A stretch of DNA of 64,000 bases from assembly GCA_022009775.1 (NCBI GenBank), contig CP091723.1:930001-994000 (forward strand). Direction: 5' to 3'. A program made the position numbers and the translations under genes. The notes under the pieces are model-generated. The model made no database searches. It was not told the origin of the DNA and was given only the letters and a program-made list of their open reading frames with translations. How positions within the stretch are numbered: position 1 is the stretch's first letter; each line of letters begins with the position of its first letter. Origin of the DNA: Christensenella sp. (GTDB taxonomy: Bacteria > Bacillota > Clostridia > Christensenellales > CAG-917). This document shows, piece after piece, positions 25,490 to 37,580 of the stretch.

Positions 25490-26311
25490 ATGAAAAAGAA
25501 TCTTGAAAAAATATTTGCATCTTGTTCCATAGTCGTGGCACTCATTCTCATCATGGTGCTTGTGGTCACGGCATTTGGCGGAATCGAAACCCAAGAGTTT
25601 GAAAGCAAGCTCGTCAAAGGGCTTGTGCTTACGCTTGCGACGTTGTACATTGCGCTTGCAGTGGTGTCGCTCGTGCTGATTTTTGTCAACAGCGACGTGG
25701 TGAAAGAGATCACTCTTCGTCAAGAGAAGGGCGGCAGCGTCAAAGTGTCGTCCAACGTCATCACAAAACTTGTCAAGAACACTTGCAAGCAAGTTGAAGG
25801 CGTAAATTGCCAAAAGGTGAGCCTTGTCAGCGACGAATACGGCGTGAGACTCAAACTCAACGTCAAAGTCGTGGACAAAGACGTCGTAGAAGCGGAAACT
25901 TACGTGCGCACTCTTCTTGAAGAAACGTTCCTTGGAGAATTTGGATTTAAGTTCAGTTCGATCGAAGTGAAGGTCATGGCACTCACCCCGCATTTCAAAG
26001 TCGATCAGGCGGACGTCAACGAGAAGGTTGAAAAGAAACTTGCAGAACTCAAAGCGGAGCAAGCGGCGGCGGATGCGAAAGAAGCAAAAACCGAAGCCGT
26101 GGCAGAAGAAGTCGCAAACGCAGAAGAAAGCGAAAACGTGCAGGCTGAAGAAGGTGTTGTCGAAGAAAGTCCCGAAACAGTCGAAGCGGAAGAAATCGGT
26201 GAAGAAGCGATTGAAGAAAAAGAAGCGGAAGCGGTTGAAGCGGAAACTTGCGACGACAAGGCGGAAGAAGTGCTCAACGAGCAAGAAGAAGTCAAAGAAA
26301 TCGAAGAATAA
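25490..26311 (+). CDS. Asp23/AmaP-like membrane protein with acidic tail
   Basis: 273 residues. Two N-terminal transmembrane helices (about 9-32 and 43-67) are followed by a cytoplasmic domain like Asp23/Gls24 or the AmaP anchor (GGSVKVSSNVITKLVKNTCK, VRLKLNVKVVDKDVVEAETY). From residue 180 to the end the chain is almost pure Glu/Ala with Val spacing. AmaP-type proteins anchor the alkaline shock protein network at the membrane. The acidic tail is not usual. RBS AAAGGTGA. Directly upstream of greA (36 bases), likely co-transcribed. Confidence 0.82.
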   Translation: MKKNLEKIFASCSIVVALILIMVLVVTAFGGIETQEFESKLVKGLVLTLATLYIALAVVSLVLIFVNSDVVKEITLRQEKGGSVKVSSNVITKLVKNTCKQVEGVNCQKVSLVSDEYGVRLKLNVKVVDKDVVEAETYVRTLLEETFLGEFGFKFSSIEVKVMALTPHFKVDQADVNEKVEKKLAELKAEQAAADAKEAKTEAVAEEVANAEESENVQAEEGVVEESPETVEAEEIGEEAIEEKEAEAVEAETCDDKAEEVLNEQEEVKEIEE

Positions 26312-26347
26312 AGATAAAAAGTGCGCCGTTGCGCATAAGGAGAATAA

Positions 26348-26827
26348 ATGAAAGAAGTCTATCTTACCCAAGAAGGTCTTGAAGAACTTAAACAACGTCT
26401 CGACTATCTCATCGTGTATTTGCGCGGTGACGTTGCAAAGAAATTGCAACACGCAAGAGAACTCGGTGACTTGTCCGAAAACGCCGAATACGATGCGGCA
26501 AAACAAGAAGAAAGCCAAGTTGCAGCCGAAATTAAAGAACTCGAAGAACGTATCAAAAACGCGGTTATCATCGAAAAGAGCGGCACGCACAAAGTGTCCA
26601 TCGGCAACACCATCACGGTTGATTATCTCGGCGAACTCGAAGAAGGCGAAGACAGAGAAATGACGTTCCAACTCGTCGGCGAAACGGAAGCGGACTTTGC
26701 AAAAGGCAAACTTTCCAACGAATCTCCGCTCGGCAAGGCACTCGTTGGCAAGAAGAGCGGTGAAGTCGTCAGATTCACAACTCCCCAAGGCGGACTCGAA
26801 GAGTACAAAATCGTCAACATCAAATAA
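26348..26827 (+). CDS. greA: Transcription elongation factor GreA
   Basis: Stimulates RNA polymerase to cleave backtracked transcripts. 159 residues: a coiled-coil N-terminal finger with the acidic tip ELGDLSENAEYDAAK, then the FKBP-like C-terminal domain containing EGEDREMTFQLVGETEADF and GKSALV-like LGKALVGKKSGEVVRF. RBS AAGGAG. Position between an AmaP-like gene and lysS matches the greA-lysS pair common in Firmicutes. Confidence 0.97.
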   Translation: MKEVYLTQEGLEELKQRLDYLIVYLRGDVAKKLQHARELGDLSENAEYDAAKQEESQVAAEIKELEERIKNAVIIEKSGTHKVSIGNTITVDYLGELEEGEDREMTFQLVGETEADFAKGKLSNESPLGKALVGKKSGEVVRFTTPQGGLEEYKIVNIK

Positions 26828-26865
26828 GCATTGCAATATAGCATTCCGCGCAAAACAGCGCGTTT

Positions 26866-26899
26866 ACGCTTGTCGTATTTTTTCGGCAAGCGCACGTCT
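26866..26899 (+). terminator. Weak hairpin between greA and lysS
   Basis: ACGCTTGTCG and CGGCAAGCGC pair around a T-rich loop, followed by ACGTCTTTTTAT. Possible partial terminator or processing site ahead of lysS. Confidence 0.5.
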
Positions 26900-26919
26900 T
26901 TTTATAGAGAGAAAAGCAA

Positions 26920-28858
<1,939 letters not shown>

Positions 28859-28915
28859 GAACGGCAACGTTCTTTTGCGAATCGAAAAAATGCAAAAATC
28901 GCATAAAATATGATC

Positions 28916-28943
28916 AAAAGCAATCTCAAATGAGATTGCTTTT
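28916..28943. terminator. Intrinsic terminator after lysS
   Basis: AAAAGCAATCTCA and TGAGATTGCTTTT form a perfect stem with A and T tracts on both sides. Confidence 0.85.
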
Positions 28944-28978
28944 GCATATATTTATGTTTTCTTAATTTTTTATTTATA

Positions 28979-29006
28979 TTGAATTGTTGATGTAGTATGT
29001 TATAAT
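28979..29006 (+). promoter_or_regulatory. SigA-type promoter for the two-component operon
   Basis: TTGAAT at 28979-28984, 16 bases, TATAAT at 29001-29006. Confidence 0.6.
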
Positions 29007-29034
29007 ATACCTATAATTATATATGAGGTGGACG

Positions 29035-29730
29035 ATGAATTTCAACGTATTGATTGCAGAAGACGATGAAGATATTGTAAAACTCTTGAAACTTTATCTT
29101 GAAAACGAAGGGTTTGACGTCAAATGGGCAAAGGACGGCGTGGAAGCGTGCGAGATTTTCGACAAAGAGAAAATCAACCTTGCGATCGTCGATATAATGA
29201 TGCCCAGAATGAACGGCTACGAATTGACGAAGTATATAAGAAACAAGAGCAATATCCCCATCATCATTTTGTCGGCGGCGCAACTTGACAGCGACAAGAT
29301 TTTGGGGCTCAATCTCGGCGCGGACGATTATATGGTCAAACCGTTCAATCCGCTCGAACTTATCGCGCGCATCAATGCACATCTTCGCAGATTCTACAAA
29401 CTCGGCAACGTTCAGGAAAAGACGGACAACAAGATAACCATAGGTGAACTTACGCTTGACACCGAAACGCTCACGCTCGAAAAAAACGGCGAGCCGGTGA
29501 ATCTCACCGCAACGGAATATAAAATCCTTGCGCTTCTTATGAAATCTCCGGGGCGCGTTTTCACGAAAATGCAGATATACGAAGAAGTCAACGGCGACTA
29601 TTATGCAACCGACGACAACACCATGATGGTGCATATATCCAATCTCAGAGACAAGATAGAGCAAGACCCGAAAAATCCCAGATACATAAAGACCGTGCGT
29701 GGTCTTGGATATAAGATTGAAAGACAATAA
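29035..29730 (+). CDS. OmpR/PhoB-family response regulator
   Basis: 231-residue transcription factor controlled by phosphorylation. Receiver domain: acidic cluster AEDDED, phospho-acceptor Asp in LAIVDIMMPRMNGYELT, Lys in DDYMVKPFNPLEL. Winged-helix DNA-binding domain with LTATEYKILALLMKSPGRVF, VNGDYYATDDNTMMVHISNL and RYIKTVRGLGYKI. Start at 29035 (MNFNVLIAED) is preceded by GAGGTGG; an upstream ATG overlaps that site and was rejected. The 3' end overlaps the histidine kinase. Resembles VanR/CssR-type envelope-sensing regulators; the signal is unknown. Confidence 0.95.
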   Translation: MNFNVLIAEDDEDIVKLLKLYLENEGFDVKWAKDGVEACEIFDKEKINLAIVDIMMPRMNGYELTKYIRNKSNIPIIILSAAQLDSDKILGLNLGADDYMVKPFNPLELIARINAHLRRFYKLGNVQEKTDNKITIGELTLDTETLTLEKNGEPVNLTATEYKILALLMKSPGRVFTKMQIYEEVNGDYYATDDNTMMVHISNLRDKIEQDPKNPRYIKTVRGLGYKIERQ

Positions 29731-31489
29731 AACCACACAACAAGACGTTTACGACGTCAAAAACGGCGCACAAAGTGCCGATTGTGAAAATTGCACGCAA
29801 AATTGCGGGCAGTTTTCCGATGCGGATAAAGTCGCGTATAAAACACGAAAAAAAGAAAAACGAGCACACAAAAACGCAAAACTCGAGAAAGGAAGTTTCG
29901 TTTCTCTTCTCGTTCGCAGTTTCGTGTCTTTTTCGCTTATTATAATTCTCGGCGTCGTTGCGATTTTTTCTATCGTCAGTTGGGCTGTCAACGACGCGAC
30001 GAAGACAATCGGAGAAAAGACAATCGTCGATTATACCGGAGAACTCGCGCAAGGGAAATATTCGTCCGTTCCTTCAACGAGATTGTTCGGCAAAAACGGT
30101 TGGCTCGATATTGTGGATACGAAAGGCAATATCGTGTATTCCACTCGCTCAAACAAGAATAAATACAGTGCGGGAGAGTTGGACGCAATTCAGAAATTTG
30201 ACAGAAACAACACGCTCACCGTTCACGAATTCAAAATGGTGGACGACAAATACTATTGCCTTATCACAAGGACTTTCGTTGACGACAGCGGCGCAAAGCA
30301 AGAGCAATTTATGCTTCTTGACTACAACCATAACGTCATCGAACACACAATCCCCACCAACAAGGACAAGTACAACGAGTTGGAATTTGCCTTGCTCACC
30401 TATGACGCGACGCACGACGGGGAGACGCTCAACAAAATCACGTTCACGGCGCAGGACGGCAATTCGTATTATGCGGTTTTTCTCAACGCAAACGAGCGCG
30501 GCACGGTGGGAACATACGTGTTTGTCATCATCGTGGTGCTTGCAATCGTCGCACTGTTTGCACTTGTGATGTTCCTTTACATCAAATATCTCAATAAGCA
30601 CGTTCAAAAACCGCTAGTTGCCATGACTGGCGCAATGTCGTCTCTTGCCGGCAACAACTACCACACGCACGTGGACTATAAGGGTTCAAAGGAGTTCGAA
30701 CAGCTTTGCGACGCATTCAACGAAATGGTTGACTTGCTGGGCGCAAGCGAAAAACAAAGAGTTGCGCTCGAACAAGACAAACAGCGAATGCTTGCAGGTC
30801 TTTCGCACGATTTGAAAACACCTATAACCATAATTCAAGGCTTTGCAAAGGCGATAACCGACGGACTCGTGAGCGAGCAGGACAAGCAGAAGTATTTGCA
30901 GATTATACTTGCAAAATCGTCGCAAATGAGCGACCTTATCAATCAGTTCTACGAATACAACAAACTGGAACATCCGGATTTCGCACTCGAAAAGAAATCG
31001 CTCGACGTGGCGGAAATCGTGCGTACGTTCCTTGCGAATATATACGACGAATTCGATTTGCGCGGCTATAATCTCGATACGGAGATAACCGAAGAACAAC
31101 TGATTTGCGACGTTGACGAACAGAATCTGTTGAGAGTGTTTGAAAATCTCACGGGCAATTTCTTCAAATATACGCCCAAAGGAACGACGCTTTTCGTGGA
31201 AGCGGAAAAGGACGGCGATTTTGCACTCGTGAGAGTTATGGACAACGGACCGGGTATAACGGACGACGATATATTCGAAGCGTTCGTCGTGGGCGAGAAG
31301 TCTCGCAACAAGCAAGGCTCGGGGCTTGGACTTGCGGTGTGCAAGAGAATCGTAAATATGCACGGCGGAGAAATTTCGCTTGCAAAAGAGCCGAAAGACG
31401 GATACAATACGGAATTTGACATCCGCTTGCCGTTGTCGAAGCAAAGAGAAGCGAAAGAATGCGGCGAACAAGGACAATCTCAATTATGA
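29699..31489 (+). CDS. Sensor histidine kinase, partner of the adjacent regulator
   Basis: Up to 596 residues. Cytoplasmic basic N-terminus (Lys/Arg-rich, about 35-65), transmembrane helix at about 68-92, an external sensor domain of about 180 residues, second helix at 275-298, HAMP linker, HisKA with the phospho-His in LAGLSHDLKTPITIIQGFAK, and a HATPase domain with the N box ENLTGNFFKYTPKGT, the G1 motif DNGPGITDDD and the G2 motif GSGLGLAVC. Start uncertain: a GTG at 29699 or TTG at 29717, both overlapping the regulator, lack a strong ribosome binding site. Overlaps ispE by four bases. Cognate to the regulator by position. Confidence 0.93.
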   Translation: MVLDIRLKDNKTTQQDVYDVKNGAQSADCENCTQNCGQFSDADKVAYKTRKKEKRAHKNAKLEKGSFVSLLVRSFVSFSLIIILGVVAIFSIVSWAVNDATKTIGEKTIVDYTGELAQGKYSSVPSTRLFGKNGWLDIVDTKGNIVYSTRSNKNKYSAGELDAIQKFDRNNTLTVHEFKMVDDKYYCLITRTFVDDSGAKQEQFMLLDYNHNVIEHTIPTNKDKYNELEFALLTYDATHDGETLNKITFTAQDGNSYYAVFLNANERGTVGTYVFVIIVVLAIVALFALVMFLYIKYLNKHVQKPLVAMTGAMSSLAGNNYHTHVDYKGSKEFEQLCDAFNEMVDLLGASEKQRVALEQDKQRMLAGLSHDLKTPITIIQGFAKAITDGLVSEQDKQKYLQIILAKSSQMSDLINQFYEYNKLEHPDFALEKKSLDVAEIVRTFLANIYDEFDLRGYNLDTEITEEQLICDVDEQNLLRVFENLTGNFFKYTPKGTTLFVEAEKDGDFALVRVMDNGPGITDDDIFEAFVVGEKSRNKQGSGLGLAVCKRIVNMHGGEISLAKEPKDGYNTEFDIRLPLSKQREAKECGEQGQSQL

Positions 31490-32275
31490 CAAAAGGTGCA
31501 ATCTATCAAGCGGAAATACCTGCAAAAATCAATCTCTCGCTCGCGGTTACGGGGCGCAGAGACGGTTTGCATACGCTCGATATGATCGTTTGTCCGTGCT
31601 ATAAGTTCGTTGACGTCGTGAAGTTCTTTCCGACCGAAAAAGGCGGAATAGAGATAAATTGCAAGGCAAGTTTCCCGTCGTTTTGTCCCGAACGTTTCGA
31701 GAATTTCGTTAAAAGCAAAATCCAAGCCGTTGCCGACAAATTCGGCGTTTGCGGCATAGTCGAGATAGAAAAGAATATTCCGCTGGGCGCAGGACTCGGC
31801 GGTTCGACGGCGAGCATAGTCGGCGCGATAAAAACCATGAGAGAATATGCGCGCGCGATAGGCAAATCCGTGTCGTTAGATGACGGTTTTCTTTTTGTCT
31901 CTCGGCAGTGACGTGCCTTGCATGTTGAATGGCGGAACTTGCAGAGTGCAGGGGGTAGGGGAAATTGTGACACCGCTTGAAAACGACGAAAATCTCGATT
32001 TTGAAATCGTCGTAGCGGACGGCGGCGCGGATAGCGGCGCGTGCTATAAACTTTACGACGAATTGCAAAAAGAACGCGGAGAGTCGCAAACGGAAACGAT
32101 TGTTCCGCAAACGGTGAAAGAAGCGTTGACCGTTTTGAGAAACGACTTGTTTGAAGCGTCCTGCAAGATAAATCCGAAAATACGAATTGCCTATGACGAT
32201 TTGAAAGCGAAAGGTTTCGACAAAGTCGTAATGACGGGAAGCGGCAGTGCGGTAGTGGTTTTTTTGAATGAATAA
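31486..32275 (+). CDS. ispE: 4-(cytidine 5'-diphospho)-2-C-methyl-D-erythritol kinase (frameshifted)
   Basis: GHMP kinase of the MEP isoprenoid pathway. Starts MTKGAIYQAEIPAKINLSLA, has the ATP-binding loop PLGAGLGGSTASIVGAIKTM and ends with the GHMP motif VVMTGSGSAVVVFLNE. The reading frame shifts at five T, 31892-31896 (DDGFL then SLGSDVPCMLNGGTC); with four T it is a continuous 262-residue protein, slightly short for the family (about 285). The GGGSSDAA form of the loop is GGSTASIV here. ATG overlaps the kinase stop (ATGA). Confidence 0.88.
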
Positions 32276-32301
32276 TTAATAATGAATAATTAATAATTGC
32301 G
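32268..32301. repeat. AT-rich dispersed repeat R3, copy 2
   Basis: GAATAATTAATAATGAATAA followed by TTAATAATTGCGG, inverse of the copy at 10817. It starts at the ispE stop codon. Confidence 0.6.
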
Positions 32302-32314
32302 GAAAGTGAAGCCC

Positions 32315-32826
32315 GAACAAAAGCCGTCATTGCGGCAACGGCATCACTTGCGTGCAAGCAACGCCGAGAGCCGCATTAGGCTTTTGTTCTGCTAACCGCG
32401 CCGAAAATCTTTGCTATCAGTTCGATCATGGGCAAAAACTCCTGCCGCAATTTCGCAAGATTGTCGGCTTGGTGTTTAGATAGGGTGGGACACCCACACC
32501 CGAAACAAAAGCCAATTCGGAGCGTACTTATGGGGTGAGCGTTTTAGACTTTAATGCAACTTTCCCCTTTCCTCAGGTGTTTTCCCTATTGCCGTTCCCC
32601 CTTAAAAGGGAACCCACGACAACCGCGTAGCGGGGGACAACACTCAGCACTCGCATAGATAAGTATCGTTCACTCATTATGCCACCACGCTTTGTGCGCC
32701 GGCTCCGCAACAATATGGCGCAGTCGCTCGTACAACCGTCTTGCTCGGCGTTCGGTTTGCTCGCCGCCGTTGCGGCTCGTGTTCCGTCTTCGAATATGCA
32801 CAGTCCGTTAATAAGTGCCCCTTGAA
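32315..32826 (+). repeat. Dispersed repeat R1, copy D, module 2 inverted
   Basis: Module 1 (32315-32530) is in the same orientation as copies A and C and encodes DNLAKLRQEFLPMIELIAKI on the reverse strand. After TTCGGAGCGTACTTAT the sequence switches to module 2 in the opposite orientation (reverse complement of the block found in C, E and F), from the CACCTGAGG end to the ACGAGCCGCAA end. This shows the two modules are separable units. Confidence 0.78.
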
Positions 32827-33069
32827 TGAGTATACATTAAAATACCACTCCACAAGCTCGCGGTCGGTGGTTTTGCCACATCTTCTAACAAGCACATTCC
32901 GTAAATTATAGCTTTGCGCAATTATAAATAAAATTTGTAATAATCGGCAAAAGCGAGTTTGGCTGTTGCAAAAATCTGCAAAAACAACATATAAAGTTGT
33001 AATTTCAACAAAACACCGAAAAATGATAATGCAAATTTTGCATTTTTGCAAAAATTTTCAAAATTCCTA
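32827..33069. other. Intergenic AT-rich region upstream of the glycogen operon
   Basis: No gene seen. AT-rich with several TTTGCAAAA-type short inverted repeats (for example GCATTTTTGC near 33040). Contains nothing that reads as a known riboswitch. Confidence 0.4.
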
Positions 33070-33098
33070 TTGTATGCGCACGCGTTTTTTGTTACAAT
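33070..33098 (+). promoter_or_regulatory. SigA-type promoter of the glgBCD operon
   Basis: TTGTAT at 33070-33075, 17 bases, TACAAT at 33093-33098, about 100 bases before glgB. The leader holds a stem GCAACGC/GCGTTTGC at about 33134-33168. Confidence 0.65.
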
Positions 33099-33200
33099 AA
33101 AATAAAGTATTGTAAAAGTTGATTCATAAAAAATGCAACGCCGTTTCACTCACGTCAAAAAGCGTTTGCAACTTTTCGGAATCGGTTTTTAGGAGAAAGT

Positions 33201-35092
33201 ATGGCAAAAAACAAAGACAGTTACGCAAGTTATTTGTTCCACGAAGGGACGAATTATCAGGCGCAAAAATGTTCTCTCCCGTTCCGGGCGTCGAAAACGG
33301 CGTTGACGGATGGGAGTTCTCCGTTTGGGCTCCCAACGCAAAGTGCGTGTCCGTCGTTGGCGATTTCAACGACTGGGACGCAAACGCAAACGTCATGACA
33401 AGACAAGACGACGGAGTTTGGGCAACGTTTATCGCAGGTGCAGAGCAATATCAGTCATATAAGTATGCGATAACGGGACAAGACGACGCAATCGTTTTCA
33501 AGTGCGACCCTTACGGATTGCATTTTGAAACCGCACCTGCAAACGCGTCAAAACTTTACGACCTTTCGGGATACCGTTGGAAAGACAAGAAGTGGATGAG
33601 AGACAGAGAAAACTTCAATCCTTACGGCAGTCCGATAAACATATACGAGATCCATTTCGGCTCGTGGAAAAAGTATGCCGACGGCAACTATATCAACTAT
33701 GCGGCAATGGCGGACGAACTCATTCCGTACGTCAAGAAAATGGGTTATACACACATCGAAATCATGCCGCTCACAGAATATCCGTTTGACGGAAGTTGGG
33801 GATATCAGACTACCGGCATGTTTGCTCCGACGTCTCGTTATGGCACGCCGAAAGACCTTATGGAGTTTATCGACCGTTGCCACAGAGCCGGCATAGGCAT
33901 TATTCTTGACTGGGTGCTTGCGCATTTTCCGCGAGACGAGCAAGGTTTGCGCCTTTTTGACGGCACACCCCTTTATGAATACGCCGACCCGCGCAAGGGA
34001 GAGCACAAAGAGTGGGGCACTATGGTGTACGACTTCGGCAAGAACGAAGTGAGGTCTTTCCTTATATCCGCGGCGATGTTCTGGTTTGATACCTATCATA
34101 TTGACGGAATTCGTTGCGACGCGGTGGCGAGTATGCTTTATCTCGACTACGGCAGAAAGGACGGCGAGTGGGCTCCCAACCAATACGGCGGCAACTACAA
34201 TCTCGAAGCCAAAGATTTCCTTAAACAAATGAACACCGCGATACTTTCAAAATATCACGGCGCACTCACCATTGCGGAAGAGTCGACGGCATATCCGATG
34301 ATAACCAAGCCGGCATACGACGGCGGTCTAGGGTTCAACTTCAAGTGGAATATGGGCTGGATGAACGACAGCCTGCATTATCTTTCGCTTGATCCGTTTT
34401 TTAGAAAGGACAATCACAACAATCTCACGTTTGCAATTACTTACGCGTACAGCGAAAACTACATTTTGCCTATTTCTCACGACGAAGTCGTGCACGGCAA
34501 GTGCAGCATGATAAACAAGGTCCCCGGCGACTACGACGAGAAATTTGAAGGTCTCAAAGCGTTCTACGGTTTTATGATGGGGCATCCGGGCAAGAAACTC
34601 AATTTTATGGGCAACGAGTTTGCGCAGTTTATAGAATGGAACTATGCTCAACAGCTCGATTGGTTCTTGCTTGACTATCCGCGCCACCGCACCTTCCAAA
34701 AGTTTATGAAGGATCTCAACGCCTTCTATCTTGAAAACAAAGCCATGTGGCAACTCGATTGCACTTACGACGGTTTCAAGTGGATAGTGGTGGACGACAA
34801 CAAGCAAAACGTCTTGTCTTTCATTCGCAAGGCGGCGGACGGAGAATATGTGATATGCGTCATCAACTTCTCGCCCGTCGAAAGACTCAAATACGTCATG
34901 GGCGTGCCCGAAGGCGTGACGTACAGAGCGGATTTGTATTCCGCACTCAAGAAATACGGCGGAGAAGAAGAACGTCGTCCGTCTTTCAGAGCGACGGCAA
35001 AACCGTCTCACGGCTATCCGTATTCAATAAAAGTAAACATTCCCAAAAACTCGGTTATGTTTTTGAAACCCGAATATAAGGAGGAAAAATAA
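33201..35092 (+). CDS. glgB: 1,4-alpha-glucan branching enzyme (frameshifted)
   Basis: Introduces alpha-1,6 branches into glycogen. GH13 enzyme with an N-terminal CBM48 domain ([20 protein letters not shown]) and catalytic residues in [18 protein letters not shown] (Asp), LTIAEEST (Glu) and [15 protein letters not shown] (Asp). The ATG at 33201 follows AGGAG and reads [20 protein letters not shown], then the frame changes at five A (33265-33269) before [14 protein letters not shown]. One extra A restores a continuous 630-residue protein. The stop overlaps the glgC start (TAATG). First gene of the operon. Confidence 0.93.
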
Positions 35093-36288
35093 TGAGCAAA
35101 ATTTCAAAGAAAGAGTGCATCGCGATGCTTCTTGCAGGCGGACAAGGCACGAGACTCGGAGTTCTTACGTCAAGAGTCGCAAAGCCCGCAGTTCCGTTCG
35201 GCGCAAAATATCGCATCATCGATTTCCCGATTTCAAACAGTATCAACAGCGGCATCGATACGATAGGCGTGCTCACTCAATATCGTCCGTTCGAGTTGCA
35301 TCAGTACATAGGCAACGGACAACCGTGGGACTTGGACAGACTCAACGGCGGCATCTTCGTTTTGCCACCTTATATGGACGCAAAATCGGGTGAATGGTAC
35401 AAGGGCACTGCAAACGCCATTTATCAAAACATAGACTTTATCGACAATTATAGCCCGGATTATGTGGTGATTTTGAGCGGTGACCACATCTACAAGATGG
35501 ATTATCACGACATGCTCAAAGAGCATAAGCGCAACAATGCGGACTGCACGATAGCGGTGCGCGACGTGCCTATCGAAGAAGCGTCGAGATTCGGAATTCT
35601 CAATCTCAAAAAGAACAGTAAAGCCATCGAAGAATTTGAAGAAAAACCCAAAAACCCCAAGAGCACCAAAGCGTCTATGGGCATATACATCTTCACGTGG
35701 GAAAAACTCCGCAAATACCTTATCGAAGACGAAAACGACAAGACGAGTGAAAACGACTTCGGCAAAAATATCATTCCCAAGATGCTTGCGGACGGTCAGA
35801 GGATGTATGCGTATCAATTTGACGGATACTGGAAAGACGTCGGAACGATTTCTTCTCTTTGGGAAGCGAACATGGATATTCTCAACGGCAGCGAACTCAA
35901 TCTCGACGACGACAAGTGGAAGATTTACGCAAGAAACAACGCCGAGCCGCCACACTACGTCGCTCCGACCGGCAAAGTCGTAAACTGTCTCGTCAGTGAA
36001 GGTACGGTTATCAACGGAACTGTGAAGAACAGCATCGTTTCAAACTCCGTCAAAATCGGCAAGGACGCGTATATCGAATCGTCCATAATCATGCCGGGCG
36101 CAGTCATCGAAGACGGTGCGGACATAAGATTCTCAATCGTCGGCTGGAACGCCGTCATCGGCAAAAACTGCATAGTGGGCGAAACTTTGTCCCATTGCAA
36201 TCCGGGTGAGTGGAAGATAAGCGTAATCGCGCCGAACTACAATCTTCCCGCAAACTCCGTCGTCGGAGCAAACGAAATGATAGGTTAA
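35092..36288 (+). CDS. glgC: Glucose-1-phosphate adenylyltransferase
   Basis: Makes ADP-glucose from ATP and glucose-1-phosphate, the committed step of glycogen synthesis. 398 residues: nucleotide-binding [20 protein letters not shown], catalytic region [18 protein letters not shown], the G1P site around [22 protein letters not shown] and a C-terminal left-handed beta-helix ([18 protein letters not shown]). Start at 35092 overlaps the glgB stop. Usually works with GlgD, encoded next. Confidence 0.96.
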   Translation: MSKISKKECIAMLLAGGQGTRLGVLTSRVAKPAVPFGAKYRIIDFPISNSINSGIDTIGVLTQYRPFELHQYIGNGQPWDLDRLNGGIFVLPPYMDAKSGEWYKGTANAIYQNIDFIDNYSPDYVVILSGDHIYKMDYHDMLKEHKRNNADCTIAVRDVPIEEASRFGILNLKKNSKAIEEFEEKPKNPKSTKASMGIYIFTWEKLRKYLIEDENDKTSENDFGKNIIPKMLADGQRMYAYQFDGYWKDVGTISSLWEANMDILNGSELNLDDDKWKIYARNNAEPPHYVAPTGKVVNCLVSEGTVINGTVKNSIVSNSVKIGKDAYIESSIIMPGAVIEDGADIRFSIVGWNAVIGKNCIVGETLSHCNPGEWKISVIAPNYNLPANSVVGANEMIG

Positions 36289-36301
36289 AGGAGAGAAAAA
36301 T

Positions 36302-37417
36302 ATGAAAAACAAAACGATGAGCGTACTTTTCGCGTCCGATCCCGACAGTCATCTCAACGATTTGACCATACATCGCACAACGGCGTCTCTTCCTTTTGCG
36401 GGCAGATACCGTCTTATCGACTTCACGCTGTCAAATCTCGTTCATGCAAACATCACGACGATAGGCATCGTCACAAGAAGCAACTACAACTCGCTTATGG
36501 ATCATCTCCGCATGGGCAGAGACTGGGACTTGAACAGAAAAAACAGCGGACTCACTCTTTTCCCGCCTTTCGTCTTCAACAACGAACACGAAGTGTACAA
36601 GGGCAAAATCGAAGCGTTGTATCATCTTCGCGGATATTTGATGAACAATCAGGAAGAATACGTCGTCATATCCAACACGAATATCGCCTACAACATCGAT
36701 TTTGAAGAAGTGGAGCAGTTCCATATCGACAAAAACGCGGATATAACCGTGCTGACCTATCGCCCCGACGAAATCAATTCCAGAAAATTCGTCGTCACCG
36801 CCGACAAGAACAATCGTATCACCGATTTGCGCTATGCCGTTGCAAGCGATACGGGCAAGCAACTTTGCAATCTCAACATCTACTTCGTCAAGAAAGACCT
36901 TCTCATCTCTCTCGTGGACAACGCTTTTGCTCACGGCAGTTACGATTTTGAAAAGGACATTCTTCAAGCCAACTTGCAAGACCTTTATATCATGAACTAC
37001 GAAGTGAAGGAATACGTTGCCGTCATCGACCGTATCCCGACCTATTTCAAAGTGAGTATGGACTTGCTCAAGCCCGAAGTGAGAGACGCTCTCTTCTACA
37101 AGCACTCCACGATTCTCACCAAGGTCAAGGACTCCGTCCCCGCAAGGTATAAAGAAGGCGCAAACGTCAAAAATTCTATTATTGCAGACGGTTGCGTGAT
37201 CGACGGCACCGTTGAAAACTCCATTCTTTTCCGTTCCGTCAAGGTTGGCAAAGGCGCAGTCATCCGCAACTCCATCGTCATGGAAGACACCATCGTCATG
37301 GACAATGCGTCCCTTGACTACACCATCACCGACAAGGATGTCATCATTCAGCCCAACAGAACGTTGAGTGGGTATGAGACTTATCCTATGGTTGTCGTCA
37401 AAGGCAAAGTGATTTAA
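36302..37417 (+). CDS. glgD: Glucose-1-phosphate adenylyltransferase regulatory subunit GlgD
   Basis: Paralogue of GlgC that modulates the enzyme in Firmicutes. 371 residues. The N-terminal loop reads SVLFASDPDSHLNDLTIHRT, lacking the catalytic GGQGTRL, and FAGRYRLIDFTLSN follows. C-terminal beta-helix with NVKNSIIADGCVIDGTVENS. Start at 36302, GGAGAG before it; 13 bases after glgC. A foldback element begins in its stop codon. Confidence 0.95.
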   Translation: MKNKTMSVLFASDPDSHLNDLTIHRTTASLPFAGRYRLIDFTLSNLVHANITTIGIVTRSNYNSLMDHLRMGRDWDLNRKNSGLTLFPPFVFNNEHEVYKGKIEALYHLRGYLMNNQEEYVVISNTNIAYNIDFEEVEQFHIDKNADITVLTYRPDEINSRKFVVTADKNNRITDLRYAVASDTGKQLCNLNIYFVKKDLLISLVDNAFAHGSYDFEKDILQANLQDLYIMNYEVKEYVAVIDRIPTYFKVSMDLLKPEVRDALFYKHSTILTKVKDSVPARYKEGANVKNSIIADGCVIDGTVENSILFRSVKVGKGAVIRNSIVMEDTIVMDNASLDYTITDKDVIIQPNRTLSGYETYPMVVVKGKVI

Positions 37418-37537
37418 TTGTGCTATTTGGCGTGATGCATCGTCAGACGCCCCCTCCCGTCAACTCATTTACGCTCAGTAAATTAGGGTTGCCGTGCGGG
37501 GACATCTTCCTTGCCTAACGCACAAATATCACAATTA
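37416..37537 (+). repeat. Foldback element FB3 at the glgD stop codon
   Basis: Outer stem AATTGTG..TATTTG/CAAATA..CACAATT with one C-T mismatch at the same relative position as in FB1, FB2 and FB5. Tip AACTCATTTAC/GTAAATTAGGGTT. The inner GC helix is shorter than in the others (GCCCC/GGGG). Confidence 0.7.
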
Positions 37538-37544
37538 AAAATTT

Positions 37545-37580
37545 GAGTGTGCTATTGAGCGAATAATTGCGTCACGGACT
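37545..37580 (+). repeat. Truncated foldback element FB3b, interrupted by R1 copy E
   Basis: GAGTGTGCTATTGAGCGAA then TAATTGCGTCA is the 5' arm of another FB copy in tandem with FB3. Its 3' half is missing; R1 copy E begins where it breaks off, implying E inserted into or replaced it. Confidence 0.6.

Noticed and set aside
25436..26836. 466-codon reverse-strand Phe-rich frame
   Set aside because: Antisense to the AmaP-like gene and greA; composition is that of a shadow frame.
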